Assembly (NCBI GenBank): GCA_946480475.1
Contig: CAMLJM010000003.1
Location: 73,450-137,449, forward strand
Source of the DNA: an uncultured Alphaproteobacteria bacterium
GTDB taxonomy: Bacteria; Pseudomonadota; Alphaproteobacteria; Micavibrionales; Micavibrionaceae
Direction: 5' to 3'
DNA length: 64,000 nucleotides
In this document: positions 17,784 to 26,131 of the stretch, one piece after another
Layout: every line of letters starts with the position of its first letter
Position numbering within the stretch: position 1 is the stretch's first letter
Translations under genes and position numbers: made by a program
Notes under the pieces: model-generated
Seen by the model: only the letters and a program-made list of their open reading frames with translations
Told to the model about the DNA's origin: nothing
Database searches by the model: none

Positions 17784-20700
17784 TTACAGGGTGACAGGCA
17801 TAAGACGACAGCCGTCAGTCCATAAAAGATATGTTTTTATAATGTGATCGGGGTATATGGCCGACAGTGTGTCGCGATAGGCTTTCAACTGTATCCGATA
17901 CATATCGGGCACATCTTTTTCATCCTGCGGCGGCGGGCGGTTGGTTTTGTAATCGACAATATGAACGGTTTTATCGGCAATCAACAGGCGATCAATCTGC
18001 CCGCTCACCAGCCTTCCGTTTATCAGGCCTGTAATCGGTACTTCGGCCCGCGATTGCGGTCCGAACAGATCCTTAAAGTCTGGATTATTCAAGATCGCCA
18101 TAATTTCGGTGACGATATCTTGTCTTACAGACTGTGATAAATCATGACTGTAACGATCGGTAAAGCTTGTGGCGGCATCCTGACGCCCTTGTTCAGGCAG
18201 GTCGGGCAGGAACTGCAACAGGCGGTGCGTCAGGTTACCGCGGCGGAAACGATCGTTATTTTGTGCTACCAACGGGGAAATAGCCGCTGGTTCCTCACCG
18301 CCTGGTACCGATGCCTGGGAGGGGATTAAAGGTTTTGGTACGGCTGGTTCTGCTGCCGGTTCTTCACGACTCCAGCGCCATAAGGGATCTTCCAGATCGG
18401 GAAGTGTAAGACTCGTGGCTTCATTCTTCTCCTGTTTCACAACCGGTGCTGCCGTTTGATCTGCCTTCAGAATATGGCTCTGCATATCTTCAGGATGTTC
18501 AAGGCTATTGATTATGTTTGCATCACTTACAAAGGGAATTGTAATCGCGTTATCAAATCGCGCGAAAGCGTTCCTGGTCAGATTATACCAGCTGCCTTCA
18601 TCATGGCCCTTCTGCCCGGCAGCGCCGCCAATATAAAGGCGGTCTTCGGCACGGGTTAGGGCTACATACAACAAGCGGCGATATTCTTCCTGATCCCTAT
18701 CCCTCACACGCGCTTTCGCTTCTGTGTAAACGCGGCTATCCTGTTCCGCATGCGTTGACCATAGCGGGAAATCAAGCCCTGTTTTAGCCGGCCATAACAA
18801 ACGATCGCCTGCGCGATTACCGCTGCTGCCTGTGCTTTTTATTGTGTCGGGCAAAATCACGATCGGCGCTTGCAATCCTTTGGATGCATGAACGGTCATG
18901 ATACGAACACGGCCACCGGCCTCTTCTTGCTCGCGCTTGATCTCGGTTTCATTCTGCTGCTGCCACAGTACGAAGCCTTGTACAGTAGATATATGATCGC
19001 CTTCAAACCCTAGTACCTGGCTCAGAAATTCATCTAAAGGGTCCATGACATCGCTACCCAGACGCGCGGTCATGGCATGCAGGCCGCTGATGGATGACGC
19101 GGGACAGGGTGATTGCAATACGCGGCTAAAGAATTCATAAGGGCGCACGGTTTGCGCCTCGTTAATCATATTTTCCAGCCATTGTGCTTCACGTGGCGCT
19201 TTATTCTTTACTTCATCCCATAGCCTGCCTCTGCGATTGATGGCTACATCTTCCAATTGCTGGTCATTCCAGTTGATGAGCGGGGATTTCAGGATACAGG
19301 CGAGGCTAAGGTCGTCATCAGGCAGCAAGGCAAACTGTGCCAGCGCGATCATGTCCTGGATGCCGATATGATCACCCAGCTTCATGCGATCCAGACCGTT
19401 GACCGGGATGCCATGGGCTTTCAATTCGCGAATCATATGCCCCACCAGTGCGTTACGGTTGCGCACCAGTATCATGATGTCTCCCGCCTGAATCAGACGG
19501 TTCTTTGATGGCAATATTTCCTTGCCGATCCAGCCATTGATCGTTGTAGCAATATGCCGTGCCAGCAGGGCGCGTGCATTATTCTGCGTACGGGGTGTTA
19601 ATGCTGGCTCCCAGGCTGATGGTGTATTTTCATTTTTGGGTGTTTTGAATAAGGGCCATTGCTCAATGTGGCCTGCATGTCCTTCACGGAAGCTGTAATG
19701 TTGTATATCCGTATCGCTGACACCGTAACGTACATGATCGGCAGCAAACACAGCGTCCGTAAAATCAAGAACAGCTGTCGTGGAGCGGAAAGATACTTCC
19801 ATCGGCACAGGCTGCCATTCCTGCCCGGCAGACTCGATAATATTTCTGAATTCATCGCGCTTACTGCGGAAACGGTCAGGCGCAGCACGCTGGAAACTGA
19901 AGATGGATTGTTTTTCATCCCCTACCACAAACAGGGTGCGGCGCATTTCCCGCGCGCCCTCACCAGCGAAGAATTCCTTGATCAAGCTGCCGACAATATC
20001 CCATTGCTCGGGATTCGTATCCTGTGCCTCATCCACCAGGATATGGTCCAGGCCGCCATCCAGCTTGTAAAGCACCCATGCTGCCATGTTTGAACGGGTC
20101 AGCAGGTTGCGGGTGTAATTCACCATGTCATCAAAATCGAGGCTGGCCTGCGCGTCCTTTAATTGCTGGTAGCGGTCGATTATCGCCTGACCCACAAGCA
20201 ACAGGTTATGGGTCATTTGCGCGTTCATAAGGGCGCTGCGCTTGTCAAAAAGGTCCTGCAGGCGCTGGCCTTCTTCCAGCATCAGATCGCTTAATCCTGG
20301 CAATCGGCTTTCCGATTCCTTGCTGGCAAACTTGTTACGCAGCTCACCTTCTCTGGTCAGGTAAACCTGGGCATATTCGTCAATCATCCGGGTGCGCGTC
20401 TCCACGTCACTGGCCAGCCAGTCGGCTATCATTTGACCGTTTTTAGGGTCGCCCCTGGTTTTACCTTCCAGCAGGACCCGGGCGACGGTACGCAGATTTT
20501 CAACCGCGAAAGTTTGATCGGCGCAGGCGGCTCTCACCAGTTCTTCGTCCGTGGTGTCAGGATCAATTTTCAGGTGAACGCAAAGGCGGCGGTAAAGTGA
20601 GTCGGCACCCTCACTTTCCTGTAACAGGGCTTCCAGGGTCTGTCTCTCGCTCCCCAGAACCTGCATCAGGTTTTCAAACTGCTCTTCATTCAACGCGGCG

Positions 20701-21314
20701 GCGACAGCACCCAAGGCCTTATTCAAGTCGCTTTCCGGTTCACGGCCCGCATTCTTTAAAATATGATCACGGGCCTGCTGCATCAGTTCGCGGCCACCTT
20801 CGGGTGCAAGAACAGTGAAATGCGGGCGCAATCCGGCCTCTAAAGGAAATCGCCCCAAGATGGATTGGCAGAAGGCATGAATGGTCATAATTTTTAGGCC
20901 GCCTGGCACATCGACCACGCGGGCAAAAAGTCTTCTTGCTGCCTGAATGTCGTTTTCCGCAGGGGGGTGCCCCAATAATTTTTCCAGAATATTCTGCAAT
21001 CCAGAAGCTTCAAATGTTGCTTCAAGCGGCATAGTTGCCCATAGCGCCAGTGTCTGGTTTATCCGAAGCGCCATTTCACTGGCGCCCGCTTTCGTAAAGG
21101 TAAGGCACAAGATTTTTTCGGGGGCTGTGCCAGGCGTACCATCTGTACGTGGCAATAATAAACGTAGTACGCGGTCGGTAAGAACCTTAGTTTTACCGCT
21201 CCCGGCTGAAGCTGATACCCATACAGAAGCCTCCGGGTTAGATGCCTCCTGCTGTATAATATTGGGGTCGCGATTGGGAGTGTGATCTGCTTTTAAGACG
21301 GAGGATTTATTCAT
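17784..21314 (-). CDS. addA: AddA: double-strand-break repair helicase/nuclease
   Basis: Superfamily 1 helicase with a C-terminal RecB-type nuclease, the AddA subunit of AddAB, which resects DNA ends for RecA loading. Visible motifs: Walker A SASAGSGKT (about residues 35-43), motif II VDEAQDTNPEQWDIV, motif III GDEKQSIFSFQRA, motif V-like VHASKGLQAPIV, motif VI ALTRAEDRLY, and the nuclease motif HIVDYKTNRPPP near the C-terminus. At 1,176 residues it has the usual size for the alphaproteobacterial type. Its ATG overlaps the addB stop by 4 bp (ATGA), implying translational coupling. It is followed by trxA. Confidence 0.96.
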   Translation of the reverse strand: MNKSSVLKADHTPNRDPNIIQQEASNPEASVWVSASAGSGKTKVLTDRVLRLLLPRTDGTPGTAPEKILCLTFTKAGASEMALRINQTLALWATMPLEATFEASGLQNILEKLLGHPPAENDIQAARRLFARVVDVPGGLKIMTIHAFCQSILGRFPLEAGLRPHFTVLAPEGGRELMQQARDHILKNAGREPESDLNKALGAVAAALNEEQFENLMQVLGSERQTLEALLQESEGADSLYRRLCVHLKIDPDTTDEELVRAACADQTFAVENLRTVARVLLEGKTRGDPKNGQMIADWLASDVETRTRMIDEYAQVYLTREGELRNKFASKESESRLPGLSDLMLEEGQRLQDLFDKRSALMNAQMTHNLLLVGQAIIDRYQQLKDAQASLDFDDMVNYTRNLLTRSNMAAWVLYKLDGGLDHILVDEAQDTNPEQWDIVGSLIKEFFAGEGAREMRRTLFVVGDEKQSIFSFQRAAPDRFRSKRDEFRNIIESAGQEWQPVPMEVSFRSTTAVLDFTDAVFAADHVRYGVSDTDIQHYSFREGHAGHIEQWPLFKTPKNENTPSAWEPALTPRTQNNARALLARHIATTINGWIGKEILPSKNRLIQAGDIMILVRNRNALVGHMIRELKAHGIPVNGLDRMKLGDHIGIQDMIALAQFALLPDDDLSLACILKSPLINWNDQQLEDVAINRRGRLWDEVKNKAPREAQWLENMINEAQTVRPYEFFSRVLQSPCPASSISGLHAMTARLGSDVMDPLDEFLSQVLGFEGDHISTVQGFVLWQQQNETEIKREQEEAGGRVRIMTVHASKGLQAPIVILPDTIKSTGSSGNRAGDRLLWPAKTGLDFPLWSTHAEQDSRVYTEAKARVRDRDQEEYRRLLYVALTRAEDRLYIGGAAGQKGHDEGSWYNLTRNAFARFDNAITIPFVSDANIINSLEHPEDMQSHILKADQTAAPVVKQEKNEATSLTLPDLEDPLWRWSREEPAAEPAVPKPLIPSQASVPGGEEPAAISPLVAQNNDRFRRGNLTHRLLQFLPDLPEQGRQDAATSFTDRYSHDLSQSVRQDIVTEIMAILNNPDFKDLFGPQSRAEVPITGLINGRLVSGQIDRLLIADKTVHIVDYKTNRPPPQDEKDVPDMYRIQLKAYRDTLSAIYPDHIIKTYLLWTDGCRLMPVTL

Positions 21315-24300
21315 GCAACGTCCTCCTGCGCATCGTCATCGTTGGCCCATTCATCCACCCGGGCCAAATGTTTGTAGTCATCATAGCGCGGTACGTTGGA
21401 GGGGTCCGGCCTGCAGATAAAAGGTGCATCCGCCTTGGCATACGTTTGTATAAGCCTTTGAAATCCTTCAGATGTACTTGCTATGATATCTCCCAGACCC
21501 TGATTGTTTTCAAGGGCTATAATTTCCGTACCCTTACGCGTACCTGTCAACTTCCAGTACGCTATATAATGGACATGGGCTTTTCCAATATTCTTGAATC
21601 CGCCTTGCTCCAGGATTAGCGCCTCGAGCGGCAACTGGGGTTTACGACCTTCGATTATGGCTTTGGGTTTATATTCGCCCGCCGATTTATAATCGATTAT
21701 GGCATAGCTTCCATCATGCATACGATCAATACGGTCTGCACGTACATTCAGGGTCAACATATGATTGCCAGCAGGCAGATCGAGAGTTCCTGTAATTTCC
21801 GTATATGCAGGGCTTGCCTGTTGTCGCCACTCTCTTTCGTCCTTCACAAAAGCGCGTGTCAGGCTTTTAAAGCGCGGCCACCAATAATCCCAGGCGCTGC
21901 TGTCATCGGACATGTGCATACGTGTGACGTACCCAAGATCTAGAATAATTTGTTCTGAATTATCAGGTAGGTAATTCTTATTCTGATCAATAAACGTATG
22001 GAGTACGTCATGTACGAAATTGCCACGTTCAGCGGCACCCACAGGTTTTTCCACAGGATCTAGCCTGGAAAGCTTGAGGATTTCCCGGGCGTAGATGCCA
22101 TACGGATTTGCTATCAGATTCTCGACTTGCGTCACCGACAAACGGTTTAGGCGATGTTGCTCTGGCGGTGATGGCGCAGGCCGGGCGGCTGGTTGCGGGC
22201 TTCCTTCCTGATCACCCCATCTGGCCAAAGCCAGAAGTTGCTGCGCCTCTGCCGGAAACAAAGTCGGGTCAGGGTAACCTGCGGCCTGTAAGATGGTGGT
22301 TAAGCGCTGAAGCCAGCGCGAGGGCAGGGTTGGCTTGCCATCGATACGCGCAGCCCTGGTCATTATAACCTGAGGGGCACAAAAACACTGCACAAAATCA
22401 TGGGCGGCTAAAGCGATGCTGCGCTCGGGGGCAGGCAGGCCAAAGCGTTTACGCATCGGGCGGGACATCCACGGATCCTGTCCCGGATCAGGCGGCCAGC
22501 TGCCTTCATTCAAACCCCCCAAAATCATAAGGTCAGTTTGCACGAGGCGGGCCTCCAACTGTCCCAGTATCAATAAACGAGGATGAACCCCGACGGGTGT
22601 GCGCACAGGCAATTCCGCCATCATGCGGCTTAAGATCTCTCCGGCTTCTTTTAAATTTACGGGCGGCAATGCATCGGCATGGGCCATTAAATCGGACAGG
22701 AAGAGGCTTGCCGCTTCTCCCGCGGCTCCCCGCCATAAACGTTCAGGTCCGCTTAAGCCGGGACTATCAGCTAAGTCCTCTGCGGCCTTTACCAATAAAG
22801 CCAGTAATTCTGTTCCGGTTTTATATTTATGTTGCAGCAAAAGCGAGAAGGAGTGATCAATTTTATCAATAATTTCATTAATTTGATCGGTGTATGGCTG
22901 CAATTTTGCGCCTTGATTTCCGGTCAGCACTGTTTGCAGGCGCAAACGGAGACCCTCAACCCCCGCTACAGGGCGCGGACCCCGGAGCATCCATTTATCC
23001 AAGGCGTGAATGGCCTGTGTACGTGCGCTTTGATTTTGGCCAAAACCGCATAATTCATGCTGCAATAAGGGTAGCAGGCTTGAAGGGGTTAGGTTTTTGC
23101 TGCAGGTTTCCAATATCAATAGGATGAAGGTGCCGATAGGGGTGTCTCCTAAAGGAATGCCGGCGGAATCATCCACTTCAATCCCCCACCTGCGGCATGC
23201 CATCGATACCCGCCTTGCCAGGTTTCTGTCCGGTGTAATCAGGGCTGCCGTTTTGCCGGGTGTTTCAAGCGTGCGACGCAATGCTAAAGCCGTCAAACGT
23301 GCTTCTTCTTCGGGTGTTGCACAGGTAATTTGCCATAAATTTTGCTGCAGTTTTTGCATTTGGTGCGCATCGCACAGTTCCAGATCTGATAGCTGTAATC
23401 CAGTCCAGCTGTGGCTTTCAGCGGCTGGGCGCATCATCTGAGATGCCAGTCTACGGCGGGAAAATTTGCTGCGGTCTTGGTCTATGTTTGCTGCAGCAAA
23501 CCATATTGGGATTTGTGCGCGGTCCAACCCAAAATGCTGCAGCAAATTCCGCAAGGTGGCTTGGGGATGGCTTTCATCTATGGCTTCCCATCCGGCCTGA
23601 TCCATTTCCTGATCCAGGCCGGGTAAAATAACCCGCCCTTGCGGCAGGCTGGCAATGGTTTTCAGAAGCACAGCTGTCGCGGGAAGGGATCCTGTAGAAC
23701 CTGCTGCAATCACAGGGCCGCGGGGAGGGGTGTGTTCCCAGATATTCGCTTGCAGGCGCAGCAAAGCATCCCTTCGTGCAGCTGCGCCCATCATCTCTTT
23801 TTCCTCAAGGATCAAGGGCCATGCTGCGCTTAGAATTTCAAGGAAAGTAATGGTTTGCTGCCAGTGTATCGCCAGATCGGTTTCAGGAACGAGGTCAGGC
23901 AAATCCTTAAGGGAAAGCCCTTCGGTTTCCACCTGGTCGAGTAACTTTGTCAGCGTGTCCGCCAGCCCTAGGGCTTGCCCAAAAGCCAGGGATCTATCCC
24001 TTTGTTGCACAATCTGCGCCAGCAGCAGGCGGCGGCGCGTTGAGGGAATGGCGGGTTTTAGTTTAAGGAATGCCGCCAGATCGTGGGGGTTTTGCAGCTG
24101 CAGTGATAGTTCGTCTTCATCTATGTCCCCCAAGGTCATCAGTCTTGGCAGGATAAGCGGCTTTCCCTCACTTTGCTGCAGGAACATATCCCGTATGACG
24201 CGGCAACCACGTCTGGTGGGCAGCAGTATTTTATATTGTGATAGCGCTAAAGGATCTCCCCCTGTTTCCTGTAAAACTCCGGCAACCAGGGTGGCGGCAA

Positions 24301-24376
24301 ACCCGGTGCCTGAAGGAATGTTATAAACATTCAAGGGCAGGCTGTTTGAATTGTGCGGCATAGAGACGCTCGGCAT
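21311..24376 (-). CDS. addB: AddB: double-strand-break repair nuclease subunit
   Basis: Partner of AddA. It is a 1,021-residue protein with a degenerate helicase-like N-terminal half (P-loop region LLPTRRGCRVIRD near residues 50-62, without a canonical Walker A) and a C-terminal PD-(D/E)XK nuclease, visible as YAIIDYKSAGEYKPKAI followed by GRKPQLPLEALIL. The motif HDVLHTF near residue 795 starts the nuclease domain. The assignment rests on this architecture and on the overlap with addA. Its ATG lies 7 bp after the stop of the MurU-like gene, so the unit tsaE–nucleotidyltransferase–addB–addA is tightly packed. A second in-frame ATG five codons in is an alternative start. Confidence 0.93.
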   Translation of the reverse strand: MPSVSMPHNSNSLPLNVYNIPSGTGFAATLVAGVLQETGGDPLALSQYKILLPTRRGCRVIRDMFLQQSEGKPLILPRLMTLGDIDEDELSLQLQNPHDLAAFLKLKPAIPSTRRRLLLAQIVQQRDRSLAFGQALGLADTLTKLLDQVETEGLSLKDLPDLVPETDLAIHWQQTITFLEILSAAWPLILEEKEMMGAAARRDALLRLQANIWEHTPPRGPVIAAGSTGSLPATAVLLKTIASLPQGRVILPGLDQEMDQAGWEAIDESHPQATLRNLLQHFGLDRAQIPIWFAAANIDQDRSKFSRRRLASQMMRPAAESHSWTGLQLSDLELCDAHQMQKLQQNLWQITCATPEEEARLTALALRRTLETPGKTAALITPDRNLARRVSMACRRWGIEVDDSAGIPLGDTPIGTFILLILETCSKNLTPSSLLPLLQHELCGFGQNQSARTQAIHALDKWMLRGPRPVAGVEGLRLRLQTVLTGNQGAKLQPYTDQINEIIDKIDHSFSLLLQHKYKTGTELLALLVKAAEDLADSPGLSGPERLWRGAAGEAASLFLSDLMAHADALPPVNLKEAGEILSRMMAELPVRTPVGVHPRLLILGQLEARLVQTDLMILGGLNEGSWPPDPGQDPWMSRPMRKRFGLPAPERSIALAAHDFVQCFCAPQVIMTRAARIDGKPTLPSRWLQRLTTILQAAGYPDPTLFPAEAQQLLALARWGDQEGSPQPAARPAPSPPEQHRLNRLSVTQVENLIANPYGIYAREILKLSRLDPVEKPVGAAERGNFVHDVLHTFIDQNKNYLPDNSEQIILDLGYVTRMHMSDDSSAWDYWWPRFKSLTRAFVKDEREWRQQASPAYTEITGTLDLPAGNHMLTLNVRADRIDRMHDGSYAIIDYKSAGEYKPKAIIEGRKPQLPLEALILEQGGFKNIGKAHVHYIAYWKLTGTRKGTEIIALENNQGLGDIIASTSEGFQRLIQTYAKADAPFICRPDPSNVPRYDDYKHLARVDEWANDDDAQEDVA

Positions 24377-24383
24377 GCTGGTC

Positions 24384-25193
24384 CTAAGGCGCCGGTTCAG
24401 TCAGCGTTTTTTTTTGAGCATCCAGAAGGGCCTGCATTTTTACTTCATGGTCACGCCGCATCGCCATCAAGTTGTTTACGGCTGTCACATCAGCAGGAGT
24501 CGTAAAATGATGCCAATGTCCACCATGCAACATGCCATAAAGACGTCCAGCCTTTTCCGTGTTATCCATGACCCCAAGGAAAGAGAACGGGCCATCGGGC
24601 GTATTATCGAACAGGGATTTATTTTTTATAATACGTATGCTGGTCCATGCGTACTCGCCTTTTTTATCGAGGGCACGATTAATTCTTCCATCATTATCAA
24701 TACTATAATCCCCTAAAGCTGTAGTAGGATGCATTTCCCAAATACTTTTCAGGAGAAAGAGCATATCCATTTGTGCAGAATCAAATCTTTGCTGCATTAA
24801 ATCAAGGGTGGGTCCCCCGTCAGAGTCTTCCCAATAAGAATCGCCGCTGACAATAAGAATCGGCTGATCTGATGGCATTAATGTCAGGCAGTTTTTAATC
24901 CCGCCTCCCGTGTCTAGCAGAACATCCTCATGCAAGGTCGTAATTGTCAGACCGGAGTGGGCTGCTTCGTACTGCTGCAGGTAGGCGATCAGGGCTTCTG
25001 GTTTGTAATGGGTGTTTACGACGACATTGGTGACGCCTGCCGCAACGAGCTTATCCAGGACATGGCCGATGATCGGCTGGCCATCGACAACTACCATGGG
25101 CTTAGGCAGGTTATCGGTCAGCGGGCGCATCCTCTCGCCCTTACCGGCAGCGGTTATGACAGCGTTTTTAATATGGTCAGGATTTTGGGTCAT
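24384..25193 (-). CDS. Nucleotidyltransferase, MurU-like (sugar-1-phosphate)
   Basis: A 269-residue NTP-transferase fold protein. The N-terminal signature AAGKGERMRPLTDNLPKPM (residues ~15-33) carries the triphosphate loop and the Lys of the LPKP motif; IVSGDSYWED gives the metal-binding Asp. The closest characterised group is MurU/HddC-type enzymes that make UDP-MurNAc from MurNAc-1-phosphate in cell-wall recycling. In other alphaproteobacteria this gene follows a COG3178 kinase (AmgK) and tsaE. Here it follows tsaE directly, overlapping it by 4 bp, and no kinase is present. Function as MurU is therefore likely by family but uncertain by context. Confidence 0.82.
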   Translation of the reverse strand: MTQNPDHIKNAVITAAGKGERMRPLTDNLPKPMVVVDGQPIIGHVLDKLVAAGVTNVVVNTHYKPEALIAYLQQYEAAHSGLTITTLHEDVLLDTGGGIKNCLTLMPSDQPILIVSGDSYWEDSDGGPTLDLMQQRFDSAQMDMLFLLKSIWEMHPTTALGDYSIDNDGRINRALDKKGEYAWTSIRIIKNKSLFDNTPDGPFSFLGVMDNTEKAGRLYGMLHGGHWHHFTTPADVTAVNNLMAMRRDHEVKMQALLDAQKKTLTEPAP

Positions 25194-25627
25194 GTATTCT
25201 TCTTAGCGCCTTCACGGGTCAGCTGCAACAGACGTGCATTATCGGGTGTGGTTGTAAAACGGATATCCAGACGATCCGGGGGCAGCAGGTAACCCAGACG
25301 CTCAGGCCATTCTATCAGGCTGATCGCTTGGCTCAGGGCGTCTTCCCATCCCAATTCGTAAACCTCGTCAGGGTCTTTCAGGCGGTACAGGTCAAAGTGC
25401 CAGATTTCCCCGGTCTTTGATTCATAGGTCTGCACCAATGTGAAAGTGGGGCTGGGGACCTCCTGTTCCGGATTTTCTGTTAAGGCACGGATCAAGGCAC
25501 GGGCAAAAACGCTTTTCCCCATACCGAGGTTGCCATGCAGACATACAATATCACCCGGTCCTAACTCAGGGGCCAGCTTTGCCGCTATCTGGGCGGTTTC
25601 TTCTTCGCTCTTGGATATCCATTCCAT
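25190..25627 (-). CDS. tsaE: tRNA threonylcarbamoyladenosine biosynthesis ATPase TsaE
   Basis: P-loop ATPase needed, with TsaB, TsaC and TsaD, for the t6A modification of ANN-decoding tRNAs. Visible motifs: Walker A HGNLGMGKS (around residues 31-39), PSPTFTLVQTYE, and the Walker B-like HFDLYRL with GWED. The length of 145 residues is typical. It overlaps the following nucleotidyltransferase gene by 4 bp and is divergent from a small secreted-protein gene only 29 bp away, so at least one promoter must lie inside a neighbouring coding region or in this short gap. Confidence 0.94.
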   Translation of the reverse strand: MEWISKSEEETAQIAAKLAPELGPGDIVCLHGNLGMGKSVFARALIRALTENPEQEVPSPTFTLVQTYESKTGEIWHFDLYRLKDPDEVYELGWEDALSQAISLIEWPERLGYLLPPDRLDIRFTTTPDNARLLQLTREGAKKNT

Positions 25628-25656
25628 TTGCTGGTTATAGACGGTAAAATGAAAGG

Positions 25657-26130
25657 ATGAAATACATCCTGATTACGGCTGGTCTGCTTTTCCTCGCTGT
25701 TCCGCTTTCGGCCAAAGCGTACGCGCAGGAGGGTTCGCCCTGGCAGGCGCCATTCCCCGGTGCCAATGTGCCTATGACTACGGAAGGTGAGGTCGATACG
25801 TCGCCGACATGTTTTCGCGTTATCAACCGCGCGCCATACACTGTCATGGGGTCGGTCTATACCAATTATTACGTGAACAAGGATCGCCAGAAGGCGCGTC
25901 ATACATCCAACTTCCGTTTGGAAAAGGGGCAAAGCCAACCTTTCTGCACTTATGGTCCGTTCTATGAGGGTCGAAAGCTGGAATTGGTTTTGCGCACCGT
26001 CCTGCCGATCTTCAGCTGCAAAACCATGATCGATGCTGACATTTATCTGATGGGTAAAATGAATGAGGACGGTACGACCAAAACATGGGCGACCTGCCTG
26101 GATAAGCCCCAGACCAGCGCTATTCCCTGA
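25657..26130 (+). CDS. Small secreted protein of unknown function
   Basis: A 157-residue protein with a clear signal peptide (MKYILITAGLLFLAVPLSAKAYA, cleavage probably after AYA). The mature part has four cysteines (in SPTCFRV, QPFCTYG, FSCKTM and ATCLDK) that could form two disulfides in the periplasm. I recognise no family. ATG 25657 lacks a well-placed Shine-Dalgarno (AAAGG touches the codon), so translation may be weak or the leader very short. It stops 1 bp before the convergent divL gene end. It is not a known member of the tsaE neighbourhood. Confidence 0.72.
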   Translation: MKYILITAGLLFLAVPLSAKAYAQEGSPWQAPFPGANVPMTTEGEVDTSPTCFRVINRAPYTVMGSVYTNYYVNKDRQKARHTSNFRLEKGQSQPFCTYGPFYEGRKLELVLRTVLPIFSCKTMIDADIYLMGKMNEDGTTKTWATCLDKPQTSAIP

Positions 26131-26131
26131 T

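Noticed and set aside
23655..24326. Plus-strand frame of 223 codons opposite addB
   Set aside because: Composition is Ser/Arg/Cys-rich with no domain; it is antisense to a continuous addB frame with overlap-coupled neighbours.
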